Below are positions 43,400-55,400 of a DNA stretch of 64,000 nt, piece after piece. The first letter of the stretch is position 1, and each line of letters opens with the position of its first letter. The stretch comes from Tillus elongatus (lineage: Eukaryota; Arthropoda; Insecta; Coleoptera; Cleridae). A program made the position numbers and the translations under genes. Under the pieces are notes generated by a model that had not been told where the DNA came from, searched no databases, and saw only the letters and a list, made by a program, of their open reading frames with translations. The stretch is from contig OZ023262.1 in the NCBI GenBank assembly GCA_964006375.1, forward strand, positions 199,354,778 to 199,418,777. The letters are read 5' to 3'.

Positions 43400-45225
43400 C
43401 TGAGCTCAGATGGAGCCCTTTCCACGTTATCGGGCCCTAAACGACAATGCGACACCTCTTCATTTCCCAGGAATCTCCGCACCGTGTGGGCAGTTGCAAG
43501 TACCGCCTTCTGCACAACCTTATAAAGGTGCTCTCCATTTTCTTAATGTTCTCTCGAAGATTCTTCGGAACCACACCAGTTGACGACATGACCATTGGAA
43601 TCACTCAGACACTATCTGCCCTCCACTGTCTCTTTACCGGCATCTCGAGGTCTCTGTACTTAATGATCTTCTCGTTGTACTTTATCTCTAGATTATTAGC
43701 ATTCGGAATGGCCTGATCAATAAGCGTCACTTGCTTGCAGGACTTATCCACTATTATTGTATCTGGCCTGTTGTGGGAAATTCGGTAGTTTCTGAGCACG
43801 GTCTGATCCCAGTACAATCTGTGCCGTGAGTTTTCTAGAACAGGCTCAGGAGTGTATCTATAGTAGAGCACCTTACTAAGATTTAAAAGTCCCAGTTTGA
43901 GAGCCAGTTCTTGAATAAGTATTTTCGCAACTGCGTCGTGGCTCTCTTTATACTCTGTTGCAGCAAACCATTCACATCCTCCGGTAACGTGCTGGATAGT
44001 CTCTGACGACTGTCACCCAAATTTACATTTGTCACCTTGGACCGAATTATCTCCAACTATATACTTTAGGTAGTTTCTTGTTGAGATGACCTGATCAAGT
44101 ATGGCGAGCAAAAACTCCCCTGTCTGTGCAAACATCTCACCAGACAGCAACCAGTACTTCGACGCCCATTTGTCGACAAGTGCCTGGGAGGTCTCATACT
44201 GATGTCGCCCATGGAGAGGCTTCTGCATCCAAGATTGCAGCTTGTCCTGATCAGTCCTAAGGTGACTTTGTATTTCGCTTTCTTTTAATTGTACCTTGTC
44301 CTGATCAGTCCGGTGGTGACTTTTTATTTCACTTTCTTTTAACTGTAGCGGTGTTGAATCACCTGCCTCGCATATGGCACGGTGTAGTTCAGAAGTAATC
44401 GCCCGCTGATGGAAATATGTACCTAGGTTCAATATCTGCTGGTCTAACCGTTTACCAATAACCAACACTCCTCCTCGACCTTGGTGTTTAGCTCGATAGC
44501 ACTACGGTGGTGATGCTTTTTGGATTTTGCTAGGAGTGTCCGTACCTTCCGTTGTAGATTTTGGATGTCCGTTTAGCTCCAGTTTACAATCCCAAATGAA
44601 TAGCTAGTGCAGAAAGCGCGACTTAACTTCATTTATCTCGCGTATATGTTAAAAGCCTTAGTCGGATTCCTGCTGTTGAGGTGAGCTTGCACCACCTGCT
44701 TTGCTCGTTTCCTAATCTCAATTGTCGGATCATTCTCCATTACTAAGTGGTTTATTTTTATCTCTTGCTGTATTCCCAGGTATTTACATCTACATTTACA
44801 TCTACATCCATCGAGGCAATTTGGTGGCCATTCTGCATTTCATATACAATTGCTTGTATCTCCCATCTGACTACACATAAAGTGCGACATTTGTCCATAA
44901 GTCCAAACTGCATGTCAATATCTCTGGAGAACCCTTCCATGATTTTAAGGAGTTCTTCTAGGTGGTTCTTTGTAAAGGCTTAAGATCGTCCATATACGAC
45001 AGATGACTTGTCTCATTTGCTCCCTGCCATTGCTTTTTATGCCGAAGCCATATCTAGTAGAGTTTAGGCAGTTTGGTAGTGGATTCAATGCGAGGCAGAA
45101 CCACAATAGGCTTAGCGAGTCGCCTTGAAATATACCTCTTCTAATCGGTATCGTGCTAGTTACGATGTTATCACCCGTTTGTACCCGTAACTAAATTTTT
45201 GTTCTCCAGGTAGGCATTGTGTTTT
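43400..45225 (-). pseudogene. RLE-type retrotransposon, RT to C-terminus
   Basis: The most complete copy of the group. RT: an IRRGIFQGDSL-like segment near 45140, then a broken YMDDLK (about 45000) and FSRDIDMQFGLMDKCRTLCV. Linker: ELHRAICEAGDSTPLQL, WLLSGEMFAQTGEFLLAILD and QVISTRNYLKYI. Zinc knuckle: DKCKFG...SSETIQHVTGGCEWF (about 44025-43960). Endonuclease: YYRYTPEPVLENSRHRLYWD, ISHNRPDTIIVDKSCKQVTL followed by IDQAIPN, and KYNEKIIKYRDLEMPVKRQW. The end reads VIPMVMSSTGVVPKNL in a shifted frame. Catalytic R-P-D and D are present. Stops occur at about 43605 and 44010 and in the RT. A 54-bp tandem duplication lies at 44225-44345. Confidence 0.85.
44225..44345 (-). repeat. 54-bp tandem duplication in the RLE element linker
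   Basis: Encodes LKESEIKSHHRTDQDKVQ followed by LKESEIQSHLRTDQDKLQ, two 18-residue units in frame with three amino acid differences. Confidence 0.85.
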
Positions 45226-45284
45226 CAAGGAACCTCACGATATAAGTATCGATCTTATAGATATTCAGCACACTTATAATCCTC

Positions 45285-45336
45285 ATTATTATTATTATTA
45301 TTATAATTATAATAATAATAATAATAATTATTATTA

Positions 45337-45423
<87 letters not shown>
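45285..45423. repeat. (ATT)n microsatellite with inverted segment
   Basis: Runs of ATT/TTA surround a short opposite-strand AATAAT stretch (45305-45330), then about 85 bp of pure TTA repeat. It is the only long trinucleotide tract in the window. Confidence 0.9.
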
Positions 45424-45424
<1 letters not shown>

Positions 45425-45686
45425 TGAATGGTTCATAATTATATATTATCTCATGACTTGTACATACATTATCTAACATAATTTAGTAAATAGTTTTGGT
45501 CAAAATGTGTCTGATATATTATACTTCAACTTCAGATTTTGACGCAACAACATTTAATTTATTTGTTTTCCCATCTGATCTTTCCTTCCTTACCTACATT
45601 AAATAAAAGTCCGGACTATACGAGCATACCAAAATATGTTCTAACCACTTCACATATACGAATAATTTTCAAAACCTAAATAGGAT
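45424..45686. other. Unassigned sequence
   Basis: No gene or repeat recognised. Confidence 0.3.
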
Positions 45687-45719
45687 AAGTACACTTGGAG
45701 AACCTAAATCACCACAACA

Positions 45720-45780
45720 CATCTTTTTAAAGACCTGACGATCGTTTCACTAACAAGGTTAGCGTCATCAGAGGATTAAA
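45720..45780 (-). ncRNA. Hammerhead ribozyme-like motif (left arm)
   Basis: Minus strand: ATCCT, CTGATGA (45771-45765), stem II CGCTAAC-CTT-GTTAGTG, AAA, CGATCG, TC, AGG. Confidence 0.55.
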
Positions 45781-45796
45781 AATTCTAGATTGGTAG

Positions 45797-45858
45797 AATC
45801 TTTCTTCCTCTGATGACGCTAAGCTTGTTAGTGAAACGATCGTCAGGTCTTTAAAAAG
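45797..45858 (+). ncRNA. Hammerhead ribozyme-like motif (right arm)
   Basis: CCT, CTGATGA (45809-45815), stem II GCTAA/TTAGT with a loop changed by one base, GAAA, CGATCG, TC (predicted cleavage after 45843), AGG. The outer stem I TCTTT/AAAGA differs from TTTT/AAAA at 28.5 kb but still pairs. Confidence 0.6.
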
Positions 45859-45900
45859 ACGTGTTGTGGTGATTTGGGTTCCCCAAGTGTACTTATCAGT

Positions 45901-46502
45901 GCTCATCACAGGTTTCAATCTTCACTTACTGACTTAAATAGGAGCTAACTGGCGGTATCTAACCGGCTTGACACGTACCAATAGTAGCAATAATGATGTA
46001 TAAGAAAATGTTGCGAAAATTAACTGCACCTAGAAAGACAAATAAATCGAGGTCTAACAAGTTAAGTGAACTTTAAATCTGCTTAATTTCAGGAACTGAT
46101 TAATAATTCGCTATTTCTGTCGGTCTATTAACAACCTAGAAATAATAATCTACAGTTCTATCTAAAAATTTCACTTTCAAAGAAGCTTAAAATAACTAGT
46201 CTCGTTGCAAATTAGGCAAATATTTATTTTCATAATTAACGTTGTATACGTAAAGAGCTATCTGGTAGCTACGTTAGAATACAATGCATTGCTAAGATTA
46301 GGTATAAATATTTCTTTAATACAATAATATTAAAATTCCTAGAAGTGAAATTTTGGACATTTAGTTATAACAACTTGGAATTTACCTATATATCTCGCTG
46401 ATTTGGATAAATAAAGTTTTTCTTGCCGTTGTGCAAAATTTAGCTTTAGCAAACTTTCGTAGAAAACCGCACAAGAATTTCTGAAAAAATATCGGTCGAA
46501 AA
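45901..46502. other. Unassigned sequence
   Basis: No gene recognised. The last 100 bases would be the 5' leader of the candidate exon that follows. Confidence 0.3.
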
Positions 46503-46568
46503 ATGTCTGTATCGAAGGTTCTTTGCATCCAAGGGCCAAACCTGCCTCATTTGTTTGAGATGCAAAAG
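46503..46568 (+). CDS. Candidate first coding exon of an unknown gene
   Basis: An ATG in good context (CGAAAAATGTCT) opens MSVSKVLCIQGPNLPHLFEM followed by QK, then meets a strong donor, AAAAG|GTAAGT. I do not recognise the peptide and found no partner exon. The opposite strand is also open here (minus-strand ORF 46339-46539). It could be chance. Confidence 0.2.
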
Positions 46569-47875
46569 GTAAGTGTTATGTAAATGTATTGTTCTTTTTT
46601 AAATTTCGATCGTTTGACAGTATTTGCTATAGTATGTTCTCTTTTAGCAGTACAAATTAGGGTATTTATATTGTAACATGGGTTTCCATTCCGTTCCAAT
46701 TGCGACAAACGGGGGGGGGGTCTGTTTCGTCGTCGGGATTTTCCTTTCCCCCCCACATGTATACAACCACCCTCGTTGCGTAAACCGCAAGACAAATTTC
46801 CTGAGAGCAGCATTCAACAAAGTTACGAGACCTGGGGCAAATAGGGGTGCTGTGTGGGACAGGCAGGGTTTAAGGGGGATATGGCTTTAAAATGTAAAAA
46901 GAGCAGCTAAGTGTTGTCTTCTTCGCATTTCTGTCCATATTTCCTTTTTACTACGTACCCCGCCCAGCACCCCTATTCAGTCCAGGTCCCATAACTTCCT
47001 TGGGTGGTGTGAACAATAATTTTTTCTTGTGATTTGTGCATACAGGCGGGGGGGTTCTAAGCATGTTTCTGAAAATATTTTTCAAAAAAGCGTTCGGAAG
47101 ATTGTCTGCAAATTTTCCAAAAATGTCGTGAAAGAGATTACGACAGATAATTTAGTGAAAGTGGTTGTAAAGGTCTAGTTTGAAGAAGTCGGCCAAACAT
47201 TGAATTCAAGTTTGTAAAATTGTCAGAGGGCCCTTGGGGAGGCTGTGTCAGAGTCAAGCGGCTTAATTGTTCCAAACCTTTCATTACATAGGTCGGGGCG
47301 GAATATAAGGGCCCGCCCTCGTATAATTGTCCAGTAGGTGTCCTGCAGACCACAGCCAGTTCATTTTCTAACAGAAATCGTGATTATTGTATATTAAAAC
47401 AATAAGGTTCCTACAATCCACTAAATAATACCACAAATATCATACTGCCAGTCATTCATAAAAACAACTTTCCAGTAAACACGAATTCGAGAAACATGAG
47501 ACTACACATTTCATATAAATAATAGATAAGCAAGTCTATTTGTCAATCCTCTGTTTTTCTCAGGTTATTAATGACATCGCACCTAGACAATTGAATATGT
47601 TTAACACACATCTATACAAACTATCCGATTAAAGTTCATGGACACTGGCTTCTGCGTCATAGGTTTTAGTTTTAAGACTCGAGAAAAGTGATAATTTTTT
47701 GTTAGGATCCTGAATGCATCAGTAATAAGTTGTATGCGACGTATTAAACTATCCAAATATTCTACGAACTGATATATCCTGTGTTGTGGCAAATTTTTCG
47801 TTATGGGACGTGATTCTAACCTACTTCTAAGGACGAAGTTTTTTCTTTAAAGTCGATTTAGAAAGAATATAAAAA
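46569..47875. other. Unassigned sequence with G/C homopolymers and an imperfect inverted repeat
   Basis: G9 and C8 runs near 46711 and 46751. Sequence at 46826-46860 (GACCTGGGGCAAATAGGGGT) is inverted at about 46960-47000 (CACCCCTATTCAGTCCAGGT), with about 100 bp between. A relative lies at about 29735. No coding region supported. Confidence 0.35.
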
Positions 47876-47933
47876 TCTGGACGCAGCAAGTATCTACGTT
47901 ATGTTCCCAAATTTTCATGGACATGATCCACGC

Positions 47934-48016
<83 letters not shown>
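47876..48016. repeat. AT-core terminal motif joined to (AT)n
   Basis: GGACGCAGCAAG, an insertion of TATCTAC, then TTTTCATGGACATG and a pure AT run at 47938-48016. The other parts of the element are missing. Confidence 0.65.
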
Positions 48017-48019
<3 letters not shown>

Positions 48020-48060
48020 TGGCGGCTAATGCCTAAGACTTTTAGGTGTGCTGCATGAAA
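48017..48060 (+). mobile_element. Lone hAT-like terminus
   Basis: CAGTGGCGGCTAATGCCTAA resembles the terminus CAGGGGCGGCTC of the hAT-like element at 23046. It follows an (AT)n tract. The opposite terminus and an 8-bp duplication were not found. Confidence 0.4.
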
Positions 48061-48243
48061 AAATTTTCTGTAAATATTTTTGTAAAATGAAGGACAATGA
48101 CGGTTGAAGCTGTAACTTAAGAGTCGGCAGAACACTCTTCTTGCGACATTTTCTTTATTTGTATTTGTTTAAGGTTTTTTGCCTATGTTGCGAATTTTGA
48201 GGTTTCAAATCGTGACTGACGTTTTGAGGACAACCTCATTTTT
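48061..48243 (+). repeat. Detached AT-core arm fragment
   Basis: AAAATGAAGGACAATGACGG, AACACTCTTCTTGCGACATT and GACGTTTTGAGGACAACC match the long arm of AT-core elements (compare 25750-25910). Confidence 0.6.
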
Positions 48244-49631
<1,388 letters not shown>

Positions 49632-49639
49632 TTTTTCTT

Positions 49640-49923
49640 TAAATGCCTATAACTTTTTTGTCTCTTACAGACCTAAGTTTTGATACATGGGTCACTATTT
49701 ATAATATATTATAAATACGCGTGTTTGTAAACAGGCGTACCAAATTTGGTTGCCCTTACTTTATTATCTCCGGAGGTATAATTTTTTCCAAAAGAAAACA
49801 CAACATTTTCCGGGAAAACTTGGGCCGATTTTCCTGGCTAACAAACTTATCCAAGCCACTTGCAAAAGAAAGGTACTCACCAAATTTTATCGAAATCGGC
49901 CCCTTATTTTTTGAGTTATCGGT

Positions 49924-50014
<91 letters not shown>

Positions 50015-50100
50015 TAAAACTTACCCTAGATATGGGTTCTAGGGGGCCTAGTTCGCGTTCATTTGAAGAATTTTTTTTTAAGAAAATTCACCAAAAAGGT
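49640..50100 (-). mobile_element. AT-core element, partial, opposite orientation
   Basis: AATGCCTATAACTTTTTTGT, CCAAATTTGGTTGCCCTTAC, CTAACAAACTTATCCAAGCC, GAGTTATCGGTGTGATA, (AT)n (49927-50011), TAGATATGGGTTCTAGGGGG and AGTTCGCGTTCATTTGAAGA. It abuts the preceding element head-to-tail inverted. Confidence 0.75.
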
Positions 50101-50478
50101 AAACTGCTGCGATACGTGATATGTGCAGCTCTTTTCTAGCTTACATTTGGCGGTTCCGAAGCCGTCCGATGGCCAGTGACTCCCATAGAACTTCTCGATA
50201 ATGACTTGCAGAACAACGATATTAGACAGCGATTTCTTTGACCGGTCTAGGAGACTTGAATTATTTTAATGCCCAATTAACTGACTAGGACTGGCGTCTG
50301 GCGCTTTTGATCGCCTGTTGAAATCTTCAACGCCAGAGAACCGCGAGCTTTTAAACAACAACGTATCTATTTCCTAACAATAAAATAGGATTTTAATGGT
50401 TTCATCCAATTAGGAATAATATTGTTCAATTATTTTTGGTTGTTCTGCAGCACCACAGCACTTATGGACAAGCCCCGC

Positions 50479-50480
<2 letters not shown>
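50101..50480. other. Unassigned low-copy sequence
   Basis: Less AT-rich than its surroundings. No gene or repeat match recognised. Confidence 0.3.
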
Positions 50481-50569
<89 letters not shown>

Positions 50570-50843
50570 GAAGGAATGAGGAGGTCGTGACGTTTGAATT
50601 TTGAAAAAATTCCCTCAAATCAGCGCAAACTAACGGGCCAATTTGGTGAGTAACTTTCCTTTCGCAAGTCGCTTGGATAAGATAGTCAGGAAAATCAGAC
50701 CAGTTTTTCCCGCAAAATTTTGTGTTTTCTTTTTAAAGAAAAATTCACTAATACAACAAAACACAATATAATACATAACTTGTTTGTTGCGTAGAGGCTT
50801 TTTCTTTTATTTCTAATAGACAGAATCCTGAACGTTCGATTTT
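50481..50843. repeat. Rearranged AT-core fragments
   Basis: (AT)n at 50482-50566, then the flank AATGAGGAGGTCGTGACGTT and AATCAGCGCAAACTAAC, joined directly to arm sequence GGGCCAATTTGGTGAGTAAC. The usual order of core and flank is inverted, so this is a rearranged or recombined copy. Confidence 0.6.
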
Positions 50844-50989
50844 AGTGAATTTTCTTTAAAAAAAAATCACAAATGAGTAGATCCCTACTTTTGAATTTTG
50901 AAAAAATTTCTTCAAATGAGCGCTAATTAGGCCCCCCAGAACACATATCCGGGGTCAGTTTCAATTTATATATGTTTATATATATACAT

Positions 50990-51075
<86 letters not shown>

Positions 51076-51213
51076 CACACCTATAACTCAAAAAATAATG
51101 GGCCGATTTTGAATAAATTTGGTGAATAAATTCCTTTTGCAAATGGCTTGGATAAGTTCGTTAGCCAGGAAAATCTACCCAGGTTTTCCCGGATAATTTT
51201 GTGTTTTCTTTCG

Positions 51214-51303
<90 letters not shown>

Positions 51304-52254
51304 CGGAATTAACAAAGTAAGGGCAACCAAATTTGGTACGTGGGTTTATATCCTTATAGGTAAGTTACCTACCAAAATTTAGCTATGTAGGTCAAAAGAC
51401 AAAAAAGTTATAGGCATTAAAAAAAAAATTGGGGTTTTCCTCAAAACGTCAAAATGGCGATTTAAAACGTCAAAATCGGCAACATTTAGGAAAATAACTT
51501 GAATCTAATACGGACTATGGAAATCAAATGTCTCAAGGAGGATGTTTTACAAACCCTGAAGTCTTAGTTTCAACCGTCATTGTCCTTCATTTTACTAAAA
51601 TGTTTCCAGAAAATTCATTTCAAATAGACCCTTTCTCTGATGCTTGGCAGTAGTCTTAACTATAGAGTTTATCGTTTAATGGTATATAATTTTTGTCGAA
51701 TTTTCGTATAAAATCAATAAAGCTCAATATATCCGTTATTATACAAGATATGAAAAAAAATTGCATATATTAACTATAGGGTGTCTTGAGCTACATCTTA
51801 AAAAATATTTCTACAATCACAGGCTGGCCCATAGGTCGTTGGTGATACAAATTTTCTTTTTTTTTAATCAAACACGCCTTATGTTATTGCATTTTTGCAT
51901 TTTCCATCGAAATATAATGCATGTTTGTAAGAAAAGAAAATCTGGATGCAGCAAGTGCGCTATGGTAGCGAATTTTGATCAAATGCTTCATATTTGAATA
52001 GCCCAATTTGCTATTAACCTATAAGGTTGACCAAGAAACGAGTTTTTCCGGGAACACTTTAAGTTTACTTTTGGAAATTTTTGTACATTTTCATACAATA
52101 GTTATTTTTATGAAACATGGCACATTGTTTTTACTATATAGGTTATACTAGTAACCAAAATCGATGCCTGCTTTCTTAAAAAGAAAACACACATATTTGC
52201 AATAAAAACATTTAAATGAAAATTCACTACCATAACGCACTTGCTGCGTCCAGG
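50844..52254 (+). mobile_element. AT-core element, long form with a second (AT)n
   Basis: The palindromic end TTAGTGAATTTTCTTTAAA, the flank with CCCCAGAACACATATCCGG, (AT)n (50996-51066), the arm, a second pure (AT)n at 51216-51301 exactly at TTTCGAAA/ATCTCCGG, the rest of the arm and the TIR module (51935-52252). Other copies have ATTTTTTTTCGAAAG at the position of the second tract. Confidence 0.85.
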
Positions 52255-53029
52255 GTTTTTATTGTTTTGAACATTCTAAACAAAGTTGACCCACTCTTAG
52301 AACCTGTGTATACGTTCATTATTAGGTGCAACGCAAATAAAATTAAGATAACATTGTTTGAATTTTACAGTAAATATGTATGTCCATTTTATATTATCGC
52401 TTCAGGATTTACTTCATTAATTCTGTATCTGCATAAATAAAGCTCATTTAAAATGATAACCCACATAACATCGTTGTCCTCAGATAAAAAATAAAATACC
52501 CCGAATTCGATACAGTTGCAGTAAATGCAAATCTAAAATTGCCTTTGTATTGTTTTATGGCCAATAACTCATTGTGAAAATAAATATGTTTTTGATTCAT
52601 TCGGGATAACATGTCGATTATTCAAACACAAAAACACATTCATACCCAACGGAAGTTCAGTTATATTATTACTGTAATAAAATTTGATTGTATTCATGGA
52701 ATAAATAATTCTTTTGTTGCTTTCTTCGCAGAATCTATTAACATAAACCTAATATACTATTTATAACTACTCTGATACTGGTACAAAGAACAAAGTATCT
52801 ACAAACCCTTTTGAGCAATTTTTGCACGAATCACGGAGATCACTAGGTATACAGGTGTCAATGGGAATCATCATACCGTCAATGTTTTTGTCCACATTTT
52901 TAAGTTATAAGAACCAAAGTCTGATAGAGTATATAAGATACAACGTGAGTGGGCTATTCCAACCCCTCTACCGCGACGTTAGGTCTATTGTGGCTCAAGT
53001 CTAATTGCTTAAATTTCGACCATCAATCC
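52255..53029. other. Unassigned sequence with one open stretch
   Basis: A TTCTTCGCAG acceptor-like site at 52732 precedes an open frame (52753-53004; FEQFLHESRRSLGIQVSMGI). No donor, family or partner exon could be recognised. Confidence 0.25.
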
Positions 53030-53912
53030 AGCTCCCTGCGAGAGTCGATATTTTTTTTTAGGGTAAAAGTTGGTTTACCAGATGTATTGTCATCTAAGTG
53101 AAGTCGCTTGCCCGTTTCGAAGCTTAAAGACATAAACTATCTCTCGAGTTCGTCTGGACCCGACATCTGTTAGTGTTTGATTCAAGGCTGTATCATGAAG
53201 TCTTGCTATCAACCAGCACCCAAGCGGGGTCGTTTGCCCTTTTCGAAGCTCACAAAGGAGGCCTCAATCTCCAGGTGTAAACCACCCATAGAGATCTCAT
53301 AATTCGGCCGAATTCGTCTAGACCCGATACCCGCCAGTGTTTGCCCAAATTCCACCCAACAAATAGTGCTCCCGACAAGAGGCCATATTTTTGAGGCTGA
53401 AAGTTGGTTTGACAGGTGTAATGGTGTTTGAGTGAAGTCGCTGGCCCGTTTTAAAGCTGAAAGAGGGATAGCTGACAAAATCCGTCAGTGTTAGACTCGA
53501 GGAGTTACCACTAAGTCCGAGCAGCATCTAAGCGAGGTTGTTTGCCCGTTTCGAAGCTCACAGTAAAGGCCTTAATTTTCAAATGTAATGCACCCATGGA
53601 GATCTCTGCTCTCTTCCGGGTTCGTCGAGACCCAACACCCACCAGTGCAACACTTAGGGCGACATCCCACCGAGTTCCGATTAGAGCATCACCCAAGCTA
53701 GGTTGTTTGTCTGTTTCAGAGCACACAGTGGGGGCCTCAAATTTCGGGTGTATACCACTCCGCAGATATCTCAACGCTTCCGGGAGATTCAACACCCGCC
53801 AGCGATTAACCCAAGGCGGTATCATGTGGAACCGCATTTCCGTGTATCAACCAATTGTCAATTGTCAATTGTCCATTTCGATGTCCATATCACAATGGAG
53901 GTCTCAAAATCT

Positions 53913-53984
<72 letters not shown>

Positions 53985-54080
53985 CCCCAGAGATATCCGC
54001 CTCCCTTAAGGCTCGTCTTGCCCAGACTCCGCCAGTGTTTGCTTCAAATTAGAAGCCTCTTACGACAGTCAGGAGTTACC
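53030..54080. repeat. Diverged tandem repeat array (units of about 100-210 bp)
   Basis: The strings GCCCGTTTCGAAGCT (about 53108, 53230, 53440, 53542, 53708), GGCCTCAA, CCCATRGAGATCTC and ACCCGCCAGTG recur in constant order five or six times, with much divergence and uneven spacing. It is moderately GC-rich. (AT)n (53915-53981) interrupts the last unit. It may be an old satellite or a duplicated low-copy element. Confidence 0.55.
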
Positions 54081-55254
54081 TTGGGCGTATTCTTTTAGTT
54101 CATCACCGTACCCAGAGGGGATTTGGATCACATATTAGACAGGTGGGAACGCAACCTTTCGGATACTGGATCCATTCGCATCACTTTCGGTTACCGAAAG
54201 TAACACAACTTTTAAATTTTAAATACCATACCCAGTTGCCGCATTTTTCGAATCAGGAGACAATACTGACTCTGATTAAACTGTTCTCAAAAATTTCTGG
54301 CCATCTTGATTTATTTTTAAGCAATTTTAATATTTGAATCTAGAGTGCGGTGATTGTAGTCATACGAATGCAATACAGGATGAATGAACGATTGAATAAA
54401 GTGCAAGTTTGTCGCTTATGGCTAAATTTTTTAAATAGTGTGTATATATTATATAATATGGTTCATTGGACAATCGACACCCATCTAAACGGCAACGTAT
54501 AATTCGAAAACATGACTACAAGGGTAAAGTTGCGGAAGCAACGACCCAAAAATATAGCTAGAGACCAAAGAAGAAGAAGAAGAATATGGTTTATATATGG
54601 TATTTTAAAATTATTTTGGACTGTACAGGGTGGGCAACTAAGAATGGTCGTTGGTCATATCTCAGGAACGGTTTACTGTACAGCTTCAGGAAAAAGCTGT
54701 CATGAGGAACGTTGACATGATACATCGCTGGAAATTATTTTTAAGTTTCTAAAATCACCGCTAGAGGACGTAAGAACCACTGCTCGCTGGAAAGTTGCGA
54801 TTTTCATCACATTTTCGCCAATTTGACACACGCAGAGTAATGGCCGACCAATAGATGTTATTTCTTGCCTCGCATATTTCCTGATATTTTCAAAAATAAA
54901 GTGGTGGGGTACGTTGAATGTATATTTTTTGAATTGCTAAATTCTCCGGCTAAGCCCAACGGAACGTAATGAGGTTGGATTCGTTGAAAATAACGTTTCT
55001 TGGTCTACCATTTGCGCTCCAGATTTTCTCTGTACCTTACATACACCGAGAGAGGGCGTTAAAGTTCAAGTTTAAGTTTTTTATTTCATAGTTAGGTTAC
55101 GTTCCTGGTTTTTTGAAGAAAATTAAATAAGAAGAATAAGAACTTGGTGAAACTGGTCCATACTGCATACAGAGTTGGAGACTACTTATCTGGCTTCACT
55201 GTTGGTTTACGAAGGACGTAGGTAGTGTGTAAGCTAACTGGAGCAAGTGGCCCT
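54081..55254. other. Unassigned sequence
   Basis: At about 54624 CTGTACAGGGTGGGCAACTA looks like a Tc1/mariner-like terminus, but no matching inverted end was found. No gene recognised. Confidence 0.3.
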
Positions 55255-55352
55255 TCTGAATTCTAGATGTTCTTCAACGTTTCTGACGATGCTGTCGAGT
55301 TGCAAAACCGGTTACAGAAACGTTAAAAAACATCCGAGAACATCTAGAATTC
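55255..55352. repeat. Inverted repeat enclosing a degenerate hammerhead-like motif
   Basis: Outer arms CTTCTGAATTCTAGATGTTC (55252-55271) and GAACATCTAGAATTCAGGAG (about 55333-55352) are complementary. Inside, stem I AACGTTT/AAACGTT flanks CTGACGA, a short stem GC...GC, AAAA and CCGGTT. This follows the layout of the motif at 19.9 kb with two core changes (U7 to C, G12 to A). Confidence 0.55.
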
Positions 55353-55359
55353 AGGAGTA

Positions 55360-55400
55360 CCTCCTTCCTGGCTACCGTTCTTACCACTGGACCACCGAAG
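55360..55400 (-). repeat. SINE head fragment
   Basis: Minus strand CTTCGGTGGTCCAGTGGTAA followed by GAACGGTAG matches the A-box half of the SINE at 29107. Confidence 0.5.

Larger units (their letters stand above)
45687..45900. repeat. Palindrome of two head-to-head hammerhead-like units
   Basis: Arms at about 45687-45772 and 45811-45898 are near-perfect reverse complements (about 85 bp). Each carries CACTTGG, the CACCACAACAC region, GACCTGACGATCG and the GCGTCATCAGAGGA segment. The spacer is about 38 bp. Confidence 0.9.

Noticed and set aside
45191..45479. Poly-Ile and poly-Asn ORFs
   Set aside because: Translations of the (ATT)n tract.
54624..54960. Tc1/mariner-like element starting at TACAGGGTGGGCAAC
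   Set aside because: No inverted partner and no transposase motif could be found nearby.
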